In this document: positions 37,313-47,843 of the stretch, piece after piece
How positions within the stretch are numbered: the first letter of the stretch is position 1
Layout of the letters: every line of letters starts with the position of its first letter
NCBI GenBank assembly: GCA_000467715.1
Contig: AJFK01000193.1
Span: 1-64,000 of the forward strand
Source of the DNA: Hysterium pulicare CBS 123377
Lineage: Eukaryota; Ascomycota; Dothideomycetes; Hysteriales; Hysteriaceae
Length of the DNA stretch: 64,000 nucleotides
Direction of reading: 5' to 3'
The notes under the pieces: model-generated
Database searches by the model: none
Told to the model about the DNA's origin: nothing
What the model saw: only the letters and a program-made list of their open reading frames with translations
Made by a program: the position numbers and the translations under genes

Positions 37313-37926
37313 TTACCGGTTGCAGAGATAGCTTCCCATGGCGTCGTTAAAGCCCCTATTCGCAAGATTGCCTTCGCCGGACCCATCGAGATGGAGCCCG
37401 GCACCGATGTTTGTGCAGGCGGTATTTCTGGAGCATCACCAAATTAGCATAAGCACGGCAGAGTTCCGCTACAGCTCGTCTACTTCTCGGAATGATTCCA
37501 GAGGATGTGGCGCGAGAGACGGAAGGGGACAAAGACTTACGTTACTAGGGTGCAGATGCAGCCGTCATTGATACCGAAGGCTGAGACTGAGTTGGTGCTA
37601 TGAAAGGTTAGAGCGCTTTCAGCACGGAGAAGAGAAGCGGTGGTCATACTAATCAGATGGTAGTTGGCCGACAGATACGCATTGTGCTGCAGCTGAAACT
37701 ACAGCGACGCAGGTGCCGCCGTAGTTGACGTCTGTGCAGAGAGTTACCTTGGGCAGAAGTTAGTAAAAGCGTGACCCCAATGATAAGTCAATGTTACTTC
37801 ACATGTGGATTGGGCGGCATTGATATTGCCGACCGTGATCTTATTGGGTGATGTTGCGGGAAGTGCGGCGGAGAGGTATGAAAGAGAGAGGAGAAGGGTC
37901 GCGGTGGCTGCAAGACGCTGATACAT
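37313..37926 (-). CDS. Four-exon secreted eight-cysteine protein, beta/gamma-crystallin-like
   Basis: Exons on the minus strand are 37798-37926, 37650-37747, 37541-37597 and 37313-37427, with introns of 50, 52 and 113 bp; the sum is 132 residues. Residues 1-24 are a signal peptide (LLLSLSYLSAALPA). The mature protein has eight cysteines, enough for four disulfides, in a pattern beginning STCEVTLCTDVNYGGTC and ending GSYLCNR. The NYGGTC turn and the later SVSAFGINDGCICTLV block resemble fungal secreted proteins with a crystallin-like Greek-key fold. All four splice acceptors have upstream CTAAC-like branch sites. It may be an apoplastic or cell-wall protein, and an effector role is only a guess. 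It is easy to miss because no exon exceeds 45 codons. Confidence 0.75.
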
Positions 37927-39607
37927 TGTTGTTGGCTGGTGAAGGGACTTTCTTCCTGTGAAAGTGTATAACGTCGTATTCGCGTAGAGTCGAATTGTGA
38001 TTTAGGCGTTTGTGCGGCGAAAGGATCGTGGATGTAAATCGAGATGAGTGATCGAGGTGAACCAGGTGGAAGACTATAAGGAGACCTGTGCTTGAAGTAT
38101 ACGTAAACAGTGACAGATCTTTAGGTGAGAAGGAGTAGCAACGCTTGAAATATTTAGTACGATGATGATAACGATGGAAAGAATCGTGGGTTTATTTATA
38201 TGTCGAAGGCAAGCGGAATGCAGCTTGGAAAAAATTACCGCAAACGGCAAGCATGGTTGCGGTGTATGCCAGAATTGCATATTACAACTGACAATTCGCT
38301 CAATGATGCTGTCCAAGATCCCATTGTAAGAGCACGGCTGCCACACAAGGCGTTGCTTTCGATGATGGATGGTAGAAGCCACAAAGAGGTTCTTGTCTCA
38401 CAGTACGTTGCACTAACACAAACATAAACACCGAGTTCTGAGCTTCCAGAACACGTGTTTGTGAGAAAAACAGCAGAGCACAGCCACAAGATCCAGTTGA
38501 CATCCGCGGCAAACAATTGTGATGCTCCACTGTAGTTGAGTGACCTGACGGCTCTACCAAGCGGTGGAACGATTTTGGTGGTCGTACGAGCCCCGCACTC
38601 CGCGCATACGCATATCTAGAAGTCTCAAAATAGAATGAATCGCAAATGCAAAGCGAGTAAAAGTTTGATGAAGGAGCCAGCCAGAGAGAATATTATCGCA
38701 GTAGGGACCATCTCCTCCTATCCGTAAATAAAGGAAACGACACAAGCGGTAGCAATTACAGCCAATGTTGGACTAGAAGCTAGATATCTGGCATGTTTAC
38801 AGTGAACATACCCTTTCGAATTACCCTTTCGAATCCGAGGTTCTTGACATTGATCGTATGACCGGCAAATCTGGACCTAAGCGGAGTTCACAAAACCAGT
38901 TTGGTGAACAAAGCGGTGAGCGATTATCATAGAGGCAAGATCGTGTAGCATCTCAGAAGCTCCAGACATGTCATCATGTGTTTGGTGAAATGTCATGCGG
39001 AACATCTCATTTTCTTAGTGCCAAAATAGAGGGACTTCCATTGCGGGCGGGATTCTCCACGCAGTTACACTGCATATAATGACATAAATCGCTGTACACG
39101 AAAGATCGAGGGCGTTGTACTAAGTCGGGTTGCGAGTGATACATCGTACAGCCGGCTGTTAAGGCTTCTCGAATTGTTGGACGAGGAAAGATGGAGGAAG
39201 CAAAGTCGGTCAGCCGCATTCTGTTGGAGGTACATATACAGTGTAAAGATGGGGTATCATTCCACGACAGTTGCGATGGACGGTTGCAGTGTCGTAGTGG
39301 AAGGAGATGGTTGACGTCGGAGGTTGGCTAGTCGTCGCCGGAAGCGGAAAGGCGGATTTGTGCACCGGCCAACCAACCTGCCAATTGCTTAGATATAGAT
39401 ATCATCATTCTCCTTAGAAATGCAGATGAGATATGGAGACGTCAGAACTACCCGGTTCTTACTGCCGCAGGTGGGCATCTGGTTTGCCTTTCTCCAGCAA
39501 GCTCCGAGTGGTACGTGTCTCCGCATTCTTGCTATCAAACTAGACGAACGGCGCGAAACAAAGACTACCCCCCAAGGGAATACAGGTATTACTCGATTTG
39601 ATGGTCA
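37927..39607. other. Intergenic, 1.7 kb
   Basis: No supported gene. A tandem 13-base duplication (TACCCTTTCGAAT twice) lies at about 38810-38836, and a palindromic AACACGTGTT near 38450 is about 525 bases upstream of the secreted-protein ATG. Open frames here overlap and lack coding features. Confidence 0.5.
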
Positions 39608-41341
39608 TTACTCATGGCAAATCGAGAGTCTCAAACAGGCTGTCCCGTCTTGCGTAGGTCCTCGGCGAATTTTAGCTGCTACGGCCTGATCCGAAGTCGA
39701 GCGAACATTTTCAGCACTGATCTTAACTAGATGTGTAGTAGCACGATCGTACCGAATTCTCGACACGTCTGTGTCCGTGAACATCCTCTCAATATTCTTG
39801 GAGAGCAGCTCCTTGCCATATTCGCCCTGTAGTCGATTCACGATCGCACACCAGGGGTGGTCATTGTAAAGCCCAAATGCTATAAAGAAGCCGTAGTCTG
39901 GCTTTCGCCTGTCGCAAAATCCTAGAATGCCAGTAGTGTTGTCCGTATCGCTGGGAATATACCAACAGTCTTTTTGGGAATTACCAAATGGAGTTGGACG
40001 ATATGGAGAAATTAGGTCGTGTGCCACTAGACTGGTGAAGACTGCCCCTTCCGAATTAAACACATTACATGAGGACACTATGTTGTATCGATCTTCATCC
40101 ATATCAACGATGACCACAATTGAGGCATATGTGGGATTAGAAACCATATCAAAACACCAGCCTTGACTTCTGAAATCGGTAACATAAATTTTTCTAAGCT
40201 CGAGCTCGAGCATGCCACCATCATATCCTATTGAATTGGATCTTCCGTTAGAAAAGTAAGGTAATGTCGTGAAGCCTGCACCAGGAATTCTAACAAATGA
40301 ATTAGAATGACTATGGCGAAGCGTGAAGCATAGGCACGGGAAAGGTGCATGGCGGAAGAAATTTAGGCATGCCCAGAAGTCGTCGGCAGTCTGTGGTTTT
40401 GGTGTCATTAAAAGGGATATGCTGACTCCTCGACTTGTTATTGAAGGCGGATGATGCTCCAAGTTCCGATGCTCAAGTAGAGTAACGCTCTCTCCGAGAT
40501 CCGAGTACTCCCAGTCCTGTCTCAAAGACGATATATCCGGAAGGCTAAACTCCTTAGGTGACTCGGCCAGCAGGCCTCGTGTTGTTGGAAGCCCTAGCTC
40601 AATTTGTGAGAACCAAGCAAAAAGCGTGTAGTCCTCAGAAATTTTAAGGATATTCTCTTGAAGCCGCATAAAGGCCTTTTCGCCTTCGCCATAAAGCATA
40701 GGCATATTCACACCGAACAATCCCATGAGACAATACGCTTGATCCTCGATTCTTGTGGTATGCCTCCTGGAAGCCCATGACATTCTTTCCGCTACATTAC
40801 AGGTTGATGCATCTGCTCCAAGTAGAACTCTCTCATCAATGCCAGATATGTCTGATATTGCTCGGTGAAGACTGATTTTGGTCCCGAATTCAATCCAATT
40901 GGCACCGTAAAATTCAACGATATCTGGAGCTATAAGCTCTTGTAGCGTCCAACCTCGAGTCCACCACCGACTTTCATCAAAGGACTTTGGGCTTTGAAGA
41001 TTTTGAGCATCCGCTTCAAGAACATCTTCTAGAAAAGCGTAGCATATCCTCGAATTCTTGTACCATTGATACATGGAGTTAATGGCTTCCGACAGCTCCG
41101 CACTGCTTGTTTTGTCGATGCAGCATGTGTCAATCCAGCAATATTCGAACCCATCGCTAGCAGCCCTCTGACAACAGCTCTTGATTTTGGTAAATCCTTT
41201 CCTGTGCCATGCGGCTGGGCCTTGCATGTCCTGGAAGCTGACCTCATCTTCACCCCATGTGTGTGATAAAATCACGTATTCGGGAATGGAATTCCCGCTG
41301 AATTCCTCGACTCTGAGGGTTTTAGTGTTCAGAAGGCGCAT
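39608..41341 (-). CDS. HET-domain protein
   Basis: A single exon of 577 residues with the full heterokaryon-incompatibility (HET) domain at the N-terminus. The three usual blocks are present: YVILSHTWGEDEVSFQDM (about 22-39), EYCWIDTCCIDK followed by SEAINSMYQWY (about 67-93), and WWTRGWTLQELIAP (about 125-138). After the domain comes the typical AERMSWASRRHTTRIEDQAYCLMG stretch in pieces and GEGEKAFMRLQE, then a C-terminal half without a known repeat domain. HET proteins trigger cell death on non-self fusion, and some are downstream effectors of NLR sensors. No WD40, ankyrin or NACHT domain is attached. It is divergent from the MYND pseudogene, with 437 bp between starts. Confidence 0.92.
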   Translation of the reverse strand: MRLLNTKTLRVEEFSGNSIPEYVILSHTWGEDEVSFQDMQGPAAWHRKGFTKIKSCCQRAASDGFEYCWIDTCCIDKTSSAELSEAINSMYQWYKNSRICYAFLEDVLEADAQNLQSPKSFDESRWWTRGWTLQELIAPDIVEFYGANWIEFGTKISLHRAISDISGIDERVLLGADASTCNVAERMSWASRRHTTRIEDQAYCLMGLFGVNMPMLYGEGEKAFMRLQENILKISEDYTLFAWFSQIELGLPTTRGLLAESPKEFSLPDISSLRQDWEYSDLGESVTLLEHRNLEHHPPSITSRGVSISLLMTPKPQTADDFWACLNFFRHAPFPCLCFTLRHSHSNSFVRIPGAGFTTLPYFSNGRSNSIGYDGGMLELELRKIYVTDFRSQGWCFDMVSNPTYASIVVIVDMDEDRYNIVSSCNVFNSEGAVFTSLVAHDLISPYRPTPFGNSQKDCWYIPSDTDNTTGILGFCDRRKPDYGFFIAFGLYNDHPWCAIVNRLQGEYGKELLSKNIERMFTDTDVSRIRYDRATTHLVKISAENVRSTSDQAVAAKIRRGPTQDGTACLRLSICHE

Positions 41342-41778
41342 TAGATGATATGGTGTGGGAAAGAATATGGTCGACCAGGCAGAATGGCAGACAAGTCCGA
41401 CGAGAGGACTGAGCTATGCCTTTTCCGCTATTAGCGCTCTTCGCTAGCCCAAGCACCAAGGCATCTCAGCAACTACTTCGTTCTCTCTCATGTTTAGTAG
41501 AAGGCCATGATACCTACGCACAGGGCCGAGGGCGAGAATAACGAGTGCGCTCAAATGCTTACAAATTGTTCCCGGGGGCACAGATCATGTGAAGACGCGC
41601 CACCGTGGTGATCGCTAACTGTTTAATGCTTGGCTTCCGCCTTCCGCGGTTTCACCAGTAAACCGGCTCAGCTGTACAGAATTGTGGTTCATGAGGTACT
41701 CTTCAATTGACATGGTTCTACCTTTACCTCCCTGACTCCACCTCCCTCTTCTACCATCTTTCCCGATAGCTCAACGCC
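41342..41778. other. Divergent promoter interval
   Basis: A 437-bp interval between the HET gene start (minus) and the MYND-pRiA4b pseudogene start (plus). It contains pyrimidine-rich runs near 41728-41765 that suit a fungal promoter. Confidence 0.4.
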
Positions 41779-42706
41779 ATGGCATTGACTTAAAAATGCC
41801 AAAAGTGCTTCAGATTAGACAACGATCTGCCAGCTGCTACTCTACAGAAGTGCGCTCGTTGCAAGTCTACTGTCTACTGTTCCAAGGATTGTTAGACTAC
41901 CGACTGGGAGCGTCACAAATCCGGGTGCCGTCGACAAAACTACATTATTCGATTCCACCTTTGCCCGGGACTCGTCTCTGACCCGGACGTTACGCGTACG
42001 CTTTCATGCCCAGCAACCATCCAATTTTCGGATCTACACGAAGCACTACAAATTGCCTTCGGTTGGGCAAGCACGCATGCTTACGACTTCGCTGTGTTAG
42101 ACCCTGATTATGTCGAACCTGTTGGCGATGACGCCCTCAAAAGATACATTCAAGCTGCGCAGTTCGGAATCAAGGCAGACTCACCACGGGAGTTACTGTT
42201 GCGGATGGTTGAGAAAGAAGATTCTACATTCAAAGTTGATCACGTACACGAGAGACGTCGCGTACATCCACAAACTGTGGAGAAGCTTGCGCACAAGACG
42301 AAGTTATTCCAAGTTCTTGATGACCAGCAATATGTTGGTAAGTATGGCTTCCGTTGTTAAGAAAACATCCAGCTGATTGTAGGCAGGAAAATCCATGGAG
42401 TACGTGTACGACTTTGGTGACTGCTGGATTCATACAATGACCGTTGAGAGCCGGGTTCCTCCAACTTCAAACATCACATGTATAGACGGTAGCGGCCATC
42501 CCGTAGGGGAAGATGTCGCTCGTGACGGATGGGCCAAGTTACAGGAGGCCTACCGCACCTCTAATCCTACCGAAGAACAAGAGGGCAAGATACACTGGTA
42601 CGAACATCATTGCAGGAATGGTGATCCAAGAGGCCTTGCCAGGGGACGGGAAAATACATGGTTCAAGACTACGGTCAATAATACACTGGCAATTGCGGGG
42701 CTATAA
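41779..42706 (+). pseudogene. MYND finger + pRiA4b ORF-3-like gene with two stops
   Basis: Two exons (41779-42337 and 42387-42706; 49-bp intron) sum to 293 codons in one frame, but with two internal stops: TAA at codon 5 (41791-41793) and TAG at codon 39 (41893-41895). Both look like Gln codons changed by C to T. Around them a MYND finger is readable (KCQKC, KCARC, VYCSKDC, then H-x5-C). The rest matches the plasmid pRiA4b ORF-3-like domain (ALQIAFGWASTHAYDF, then EYVYDFGDCWIHTM). Fungal genes with this pairing are common and of unknown role. There is no usable ATG after the second stop before the pRiA4b domain. It is a young pseudogene or a null allele. Confidence 0.8.
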
Positions 42707-43512
42707 GGCGATGATGCAAGGTGTTATGCAATACAAGGAAGAATATTTTTGGATCCAGGCCAGTGAAATCCTGGAAGGGGTTGATCTTGCTCTATCGACC
42801 TTTCTGTCTCAATTCCGACCCAGAATGTATTAAAGAATTCCGTCCTCTTTGCAACCAGACACGAGGCGTCTACTACTAAGCTCTACACCTTCAATCAGAA
42901 GATAGATAAAACCTGCATCCTACGAGGCTGCTTACTTTAATATCTGGCATCTCTTTTTCTTACTGTTTACATCGAGATTACTATTCGAAAGGTTAGTTAA
43001 TCTCAGTAAAGGCCTTCATACTACTCTTTCCTCTCTAGAAGAACCCCAAGATTTATATAAAGTATAACTTCTAATTAAATCAAGAATTCAGGCCCCCGGA
43101 AATAGAGTATCTATGCATTCATGATATAGAGAACTATCACATCCCAAAGATAATTGATCATTGATAAATTACCTCGACAACGCAGATTCCAACCTGAACA
43201 GAGCTCAGGGGGTTTGACAAATTTCCATGGGATACTCGTCTAAGCTTTACGAGTACCAACTTTTGTACCTCAAAAACCACACGTACGCTACCAAAACTAA
43301 AGTTTTCTAGTAATGGCATTGCAAGTAGATCATTCCCATTCGTTCATACATTTGCCCAGCACTACCTAGGTATTCTTCTCCCTACGGAAGGGCTATTCCG
43401 CTTTAGACCTTAGCGCTTGATAGCGAGACTAAGCCTGCCATTATCTCCTGGGCCGGCCTAATCTGCATCTTTATTTCTACTCCAAATCTCATTCCTTCCG
43501 CTCGAGTCAGCC
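42707..43512. other. Intergenic
   Basis: No supported gene. An AT-rich stretch at about 42930-43100 has short words similar to the patches near 34.2 and 36.8 kb. The right end holds the asparaginase promoter. Confidence 0.5.
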
Positions 43513-44805
43513 ATGTCTTCCTCGAAAGTCTCCTCAACGATACAACCTCGAATCATAATACATGGCGGTGCGGGCAATATTTCGCGAACGAATCTTACTC
43601 CGGCGGCTTATGAAGCTTATCGCGAGTCACTTATCAAGATTCTTTCCAGCGCATCAACCCTCCTGCAGAAGCGAAATGCCACGGCAATAGATGTAGCAAC
43701 TCATGCTGTCTCATTGTTTGAAGATGACCCTTTATTTAATGCCGGCAAAGGCGCGGTCTTCACTCGCGCTGGAACTAATGAGCTCGAATCTAGCATTATG
43801 GTGTCTAATGGAACACGGAAAAGAGGGGTGGGATGTATGCTCCTGACTCGTGTTAAGAACCCTATCAAGCTTGCGAAGGAAATGCTATTGCGAGGTGAAG
43901 ATGGGGCGGGAGGTGGCGCGCAGGCGCACAACCAACTTTCCGGACCATATCTTGAAAATTTGGCGAAGGAATGGGGACTTGAACTAGTAGAACCCCAGTA
44001 TTTCTTTACGAAGAAGAGGTGGGATGAACATATGAGAGGTTTGAGGGTCGAAAACGAACCTTTTTCTTTTATCCCGGAGTTCCATCACCTATCTAGCGCC
44101 GGAGATCCTAGCTGGGACGGAAAAGAGTATCTTCCGCAAGGCACAGTCGGTGCTGTCGTCCTGGATAGTTTCGGTACTCTATGTGTAGCAACATCCACGG
44201 GTGGTCTGACCAACAAACTGCCAGGTCGAATCGGAGACACTCCGACTTTGGGAGCTGGCTTCTGGGCAGAAGAGTGGTTTGAGCAGCTCGAATCGCAAAT
44301 GCTTTATCGACCAAACTTTACATCTAATCAGAACACTTCGTCAACTCTAGACAGAATCTCCCGCGGCGACTTAACAGGTTTAGTTACCGACTGTCTCCTT
44401 TACGCGCCTTCCATATCTCCATTCCCTACGACTCCATCCAAATCAGTCACCGAACAGCCATCTAAGATGCGACGACATGCTGTCGCTATGTCAGGAACAG
44501 GTAACGGAGACTCGTTCCTTCGCACAAATGCAGCGAGAACTGCCGCAGCGATGTCTCGCTTTTCAATTCCAAATATTCCTCTACCGACTGCCGTAAGCCA
44601 AATGGCAGGGCCAGGGGGCGACTTACAAAGATCAGCCGGAGAGCGATGGGGCAAGACTGGTGAAGGAGAAGGCGGAATCATCGGCATTGAACTCGTCGGA
44701 TCCAAAGGCACTATTGTCGCTGATTTCAATTGTGGAGGCATGTTTCGAGCTTGGGTTGATGATAAAGGGAAGCATAAGTGTATGGTATTTAGAGAAGAGT
44801 ACTAG
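43513..44805 (+). CDS. Plant-type L-asparaginase / isoaspartyl peptidase (Ntn hydrolase)
   Basis: A single exon of 430 residues. Family enzymes hydrolyse asparagine or isoaspartyl peptides after self-cleavage that frees an N-terminal threonine. Visible marks are IIIHGGAGN at the start, FNAGKGAVF with ELESSIM, and LPQGTVGAVVLD, where Thr211 is the expected nucleophile and cleavage point. STGGLTNKLPGRIGDTP follows, forming the substrate and sodium loops, and MSGTGNGDSFLR later. The length is longer than bacterial homologues (about 320) because of inserts around residues 275-330, as usual in fungal members of the asparaginase/taspase group. No signal peptide is present, so it is cytosolic. Confidence 0.9.
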   Translation: MSSSKVSSTIQPRIIIHGGAGNISRTNLTPAAYEAYRESLIKILSSASTLLQKRNATAIDVATHAVSLFEDDPLFNAGKGAVFTRAGTNELESSIMVSNGTRKRGVGCMLLTRVKNPIKLAKEMLLRGEDGAGGGAQAHNQLSGPYLENLAKEWGLELVEPQYFFTKKRWDEHMRGLRVENEPFSFIPEFHHLSSAGDPSWDGKEYLPQGTVGAVVLDSFGTLCVATSTGGLTNKLPGRIGDTPTLGAGFWAEEWFEQLESQMLYRPNFTSNQNTSSTLDRISRGDLTGLVTDCLLYAPSISPFPTTPSKSVTEQPSKMRRHAVAMSGTGNGDSFLRTNAARTAAAMSRFSIPNIPLPTAVSQMAGPGGDLQRSAGERWGKTGEGEGGIIGIELVGSKGTIVADFNCGGMFRAWVDDKGKHKCMVFREEY

Positions 44806-45160
44806 AATAGTCTAGCTTACACAGAACATCTTTTGATTATTAAGAATCCTAAGTATAAATGTTTTCCGCCCCCAATGAGTCTATTCACGTGACGGTCCTG
44901 AAGGGGAATAGCTTAGATTCGTGGAACTTCACCTTCCTCCTTCGCATCCACCACCCAGTCCATCCTCAAATTTCGGCCCCCATCAGCTTTTCAATGCAAC
45001 AGCAAAACTCCTCGTACTCTGAGATTCATTGGCCAACGGATCCCGAGGCCTGCCGTTATGGAGGCCTCAAATGACGATGACAGAGCCTCAGACCCCACCA
45101 CTGGACGCCTTAAAGTACTCGGAATTTGTATGGCAGGACCGCCCAATTAATAGATCACTA
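44806..45160. other. Intergenic
   Basis: Nothing supported in these 355 bases. Confidence 0.5.
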
Positions 45161-45470
45161 CTAGCCTCCATCAGTTTTCAGTGGTAGCACTTCTCGGAAA
45201 ACTTCGAGACGGGGAGTATCTCTCCACTCAAACCCAGTCCCGGCCATCTGCGAACGCAGAATCACAAATTGATAGGTAAACAAGGCTGGAAGTCTTTTTA
45301 GGCGGTAATATGGCGCAGCGACTGAAAAGCTTACCGTTGTGCTGGCGTCAACAGGTTCCTTGATGGCTGAGCCAAATAGGCTAGGCCAAACGTGGTAATG
45401 TACTTGTCCATCTTGAAGAATCCCTTCCACTTGTTTCAGTCTATCTTTAGTCCTCCATGGTCAAACTCCA
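45161..45470 (-). pseudogene. Coding-like fragment, uncertain gene
   Basis: A minus-strand block reads KQVEGILQDGQVHYHVWP and continues to a stop at 45161, either straight through or over an 87-bp possible intron (45248-45334, GTAAGC donor, TTCGCAG acceptor). Upstream, a second coding-like block (WRLQEEPKITLEFDHGG) lies in another frame near 45440-45500. I found no start codon that joins both. It may be a remnant of a small gene or a gene with an exon I cannot place. No family is recognised. Confidence 0.3.
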
Positions 45471-45591
45471 GTGTTATCTTCGGCTCTTCCTGTAGACGCC
45501 ATCTAACCTCCACCATCTAAACCTAAGTACCTGTCAAACTTTTTGCCCCGCGAACTGCTCCCGCGTCCTGAGACCTCCGTTCATCTTCAAC

Positions 45592-46654
45592 ATGCGTGCC
45601 AAAGACGCTCCCATCTTCTGCCTCTTGACATGTATGACTTTATTTGTTCCCTTTGTTTCTGCCAAAGCCGTACAGACTTCAGCTCCGCCATTGATAACAC
45701 CGCCCCCGCTTCTCGAGCGAGATAGCCCAAATACCCTAATCGGATATTGGGTGCAAGATAATACGGGTGAGTCCAGCTACATGATCGCGAGCGAGCTCAT
45801 AACTGAACCACATCAGTCTCGAGTTGGTTCTGTCTTCAGAACTACACTGCTAGCACATCTGGCTCGTATGTCCACTGTTGCTCAACTTCAGGCGGCTGCG
45901 ATATCCCTTCGAGCTGCTCCGGTAATACCATCTTCTACGGTACTACATCGTCCTCATGGTAAGCGATCAAACGGGTCAAGTGCAAGATGATGCTGAGTCT
46001 TCAATAGCCCAAACTCAAGACCATTTTGTCATGTCGCTAGTATCTACTCGACTCAAGGCGATAGGTAAGTTGCTAAAGTTACTAGAGTCATTAAAGTTAC
46101 CAAATTTACTAAATTTATTGAACTCTAGCAAGCCGTTCCAGTCAGACGTGGAATGCTTCCCCACTCCACTTGATTTTTTCATCACTCCTACGGTCGCTGG
46201 GCTTACCAAAGCATCGACGAATTCATTACTTATACAGTCATCAACCTCGTCGATTCCTTCAGCGACCTCTGCCACATCAGCATCCGCATCAGCGTCCACC
46301 ACAAACAAGCCCAATTCGGGTTCTTCAAGTAAAGCATGGATAGCGGGTGTGGTCATAGGCGCACTCGCAGTGATAGCTATAATAGCCGGCTTATGCTACT
46401 GGTTCGGAGTCGTGAAGAGGAGGAACAATACCTCCCAACCACAACCACCTGTAACCGAGCATGGGACGGCATATGCACCTATGCCTATGGGCGCTTACCC
46501 TCCGCATACAAGCCCGCAGCCCGCGTCTGCATACACAGCTGTCCCGGGCGTTCAAGTCCACGATCCGAAGTATTCCCAACCGGCTGAACCATACTACAGG
46601 CCTGAGATGGAGGCAACGCCAGCATCGAGGCCTCCTGCAGAGCTAGGTAGCTAA
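45592..46654 (+). CDS. Type I single-pass surface protein, Ser/Thr-rich
   Basis: Four exons (45592-45766, 45817-45958, 46008-46064, 46129-46654; introns 50, 49, 64 bp) sum to 299 residues. A signal peptide (residues 1-24, ends FVSAK) is followed by an ectodomain with about ten cysteines (VHCCSTSGGCDIPSSC, then CPNSRPFCH). A Ser/Thr/Ala-rich stalk follows, then one TM segment (AGVVIGALAVIAIIAGLCYW) ending VKRRN, and a Pro-rich cytosolic tail (QPQPPVTE to PAELGS). This is a widespread design in Pezizomycotina, resembling WSC/mid2-like wall sensors, but the Cys pattern is not a clear WSC domain. The third intron contains AAGTTACT/AAATTTACT repeats. Confidence 0.75.
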
Positions 46655-47843
46655 CCAACCGACAAATTGCAGAGGAAGCTGGTCCTCGGGCCTGTTGTAA
46701 AGTTACATCGTTGCTTCTCGCTTACGTCAAGAGGAACATCATTTCCCCACAGGCTACTTTCAAGGGAGTCCATACTAAATGATTAGGTGGTTAAATCCAC
46801 CTCTTTTGACATCCATTTTTAACATGTGAATCGCTGATTGGTTATGCCCTGTAGATACCATACATTTCAAATGAGATTTTTAAATAATATCACATCATTA
46901 CGCGGTCCGAAACCCCACGTGGCTTTGAATGTATCCTTGACGTCGTATTCAGAAAAGCACATTCTTCTGATCCCTTACATTTTCGACCCTGTCAAAAGTT
47001 TCAGCAGCTTCCAACAACATTTTCCCAGCACATGACAAACTGTTATTCGCATGATCGAGATTTTTTCCAGAAGCGGTCTCGACCAGCGTCTTCATTGTCA
47101 GAGCCATGGTTCGGCAAATGCTTATCCGCATCAATCCGTCAGGGTGCTTACTAACGCTCTTAACATCACGGTCCCAACGCCCCACACAATTTCAGAAACC
47201 TGATCAAAAACAGAGGTCAGGTTCCCCAAAAATCTAATTTCAGTTTCAGGATCTCGGAAATCGGGACCGATCCAATTGTCACCCCGTAGAATGTGCACAC
47301 AGTCGTCGTACAGAAAGCTTTTGGGCACCAGGAAGGCCGCCCATTTGGAGCCAAATTCTGGAATGAGAACTCACGGATATATGTTCCGATAAAGAGGCCG
47401 GGAATATCACATACGGAATACTGTAAGCGGTATAATTTGAGTCCAGAGCCGTTAAATCTAGGCTCGAAGTGGTGGGGACTTTGGGTAAGGCTGGCTTGTT
47501 TTCCACATGCTTTGCTATTCGGGCCTGGAATCAACACTTGAACATTTCAACCAGATTATACGAGTACTAATTGGGCAAATATTCTACATCATCTGAGGTT
47601 TGTTGTGGAACGTGGTCTTCGGCTTCTGACGTTTGGGTTCAGATGGCAGTTGCCTTCCGATGTTGGTTACCGGGCACTCAACGAAACTCCATTAAGCACA
47701 CTCTGCTCAGTGTTCCGTCTATATATTGTATCAGCGTATCATCCCATCAAACTTCCCACTAACCACATTTCCTATCTATCTTTTTTCCAACATCTTACTA
47801 ATCCAACCCCCCATAAATTGACGTTTTCAACAAGCACATAAAG
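46655..47843. other. Intergenic with a coding-like minus fragment
   Basis: No complete gene. A coding-like remnant occupies 46949-47541 on the minus strand (separate entry). The remainder upstream of 47844 is the MFS promoter with a pyrimidine-rich leader. Confidence 0.45.
46949..47541 (-). pseudogene. Possible decayed gene fragment
   Basis: Three overlapping minus frames each look protein-like in part. The best is FGSKWAAFLVPKSFLYDDC followed by HILRGDNWIGPDFRDPE in one frame, with a later block GLMRISICRTMALTMKTL in another. A canonical GTATGT donor and a TTCCAG acceptor about 58 bases apart exist, but they do not bring the frames together. No family is recognised. It is most likely a decayed gene, or a gene whose intron structure I could not solve. 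Confidence 0.3.
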
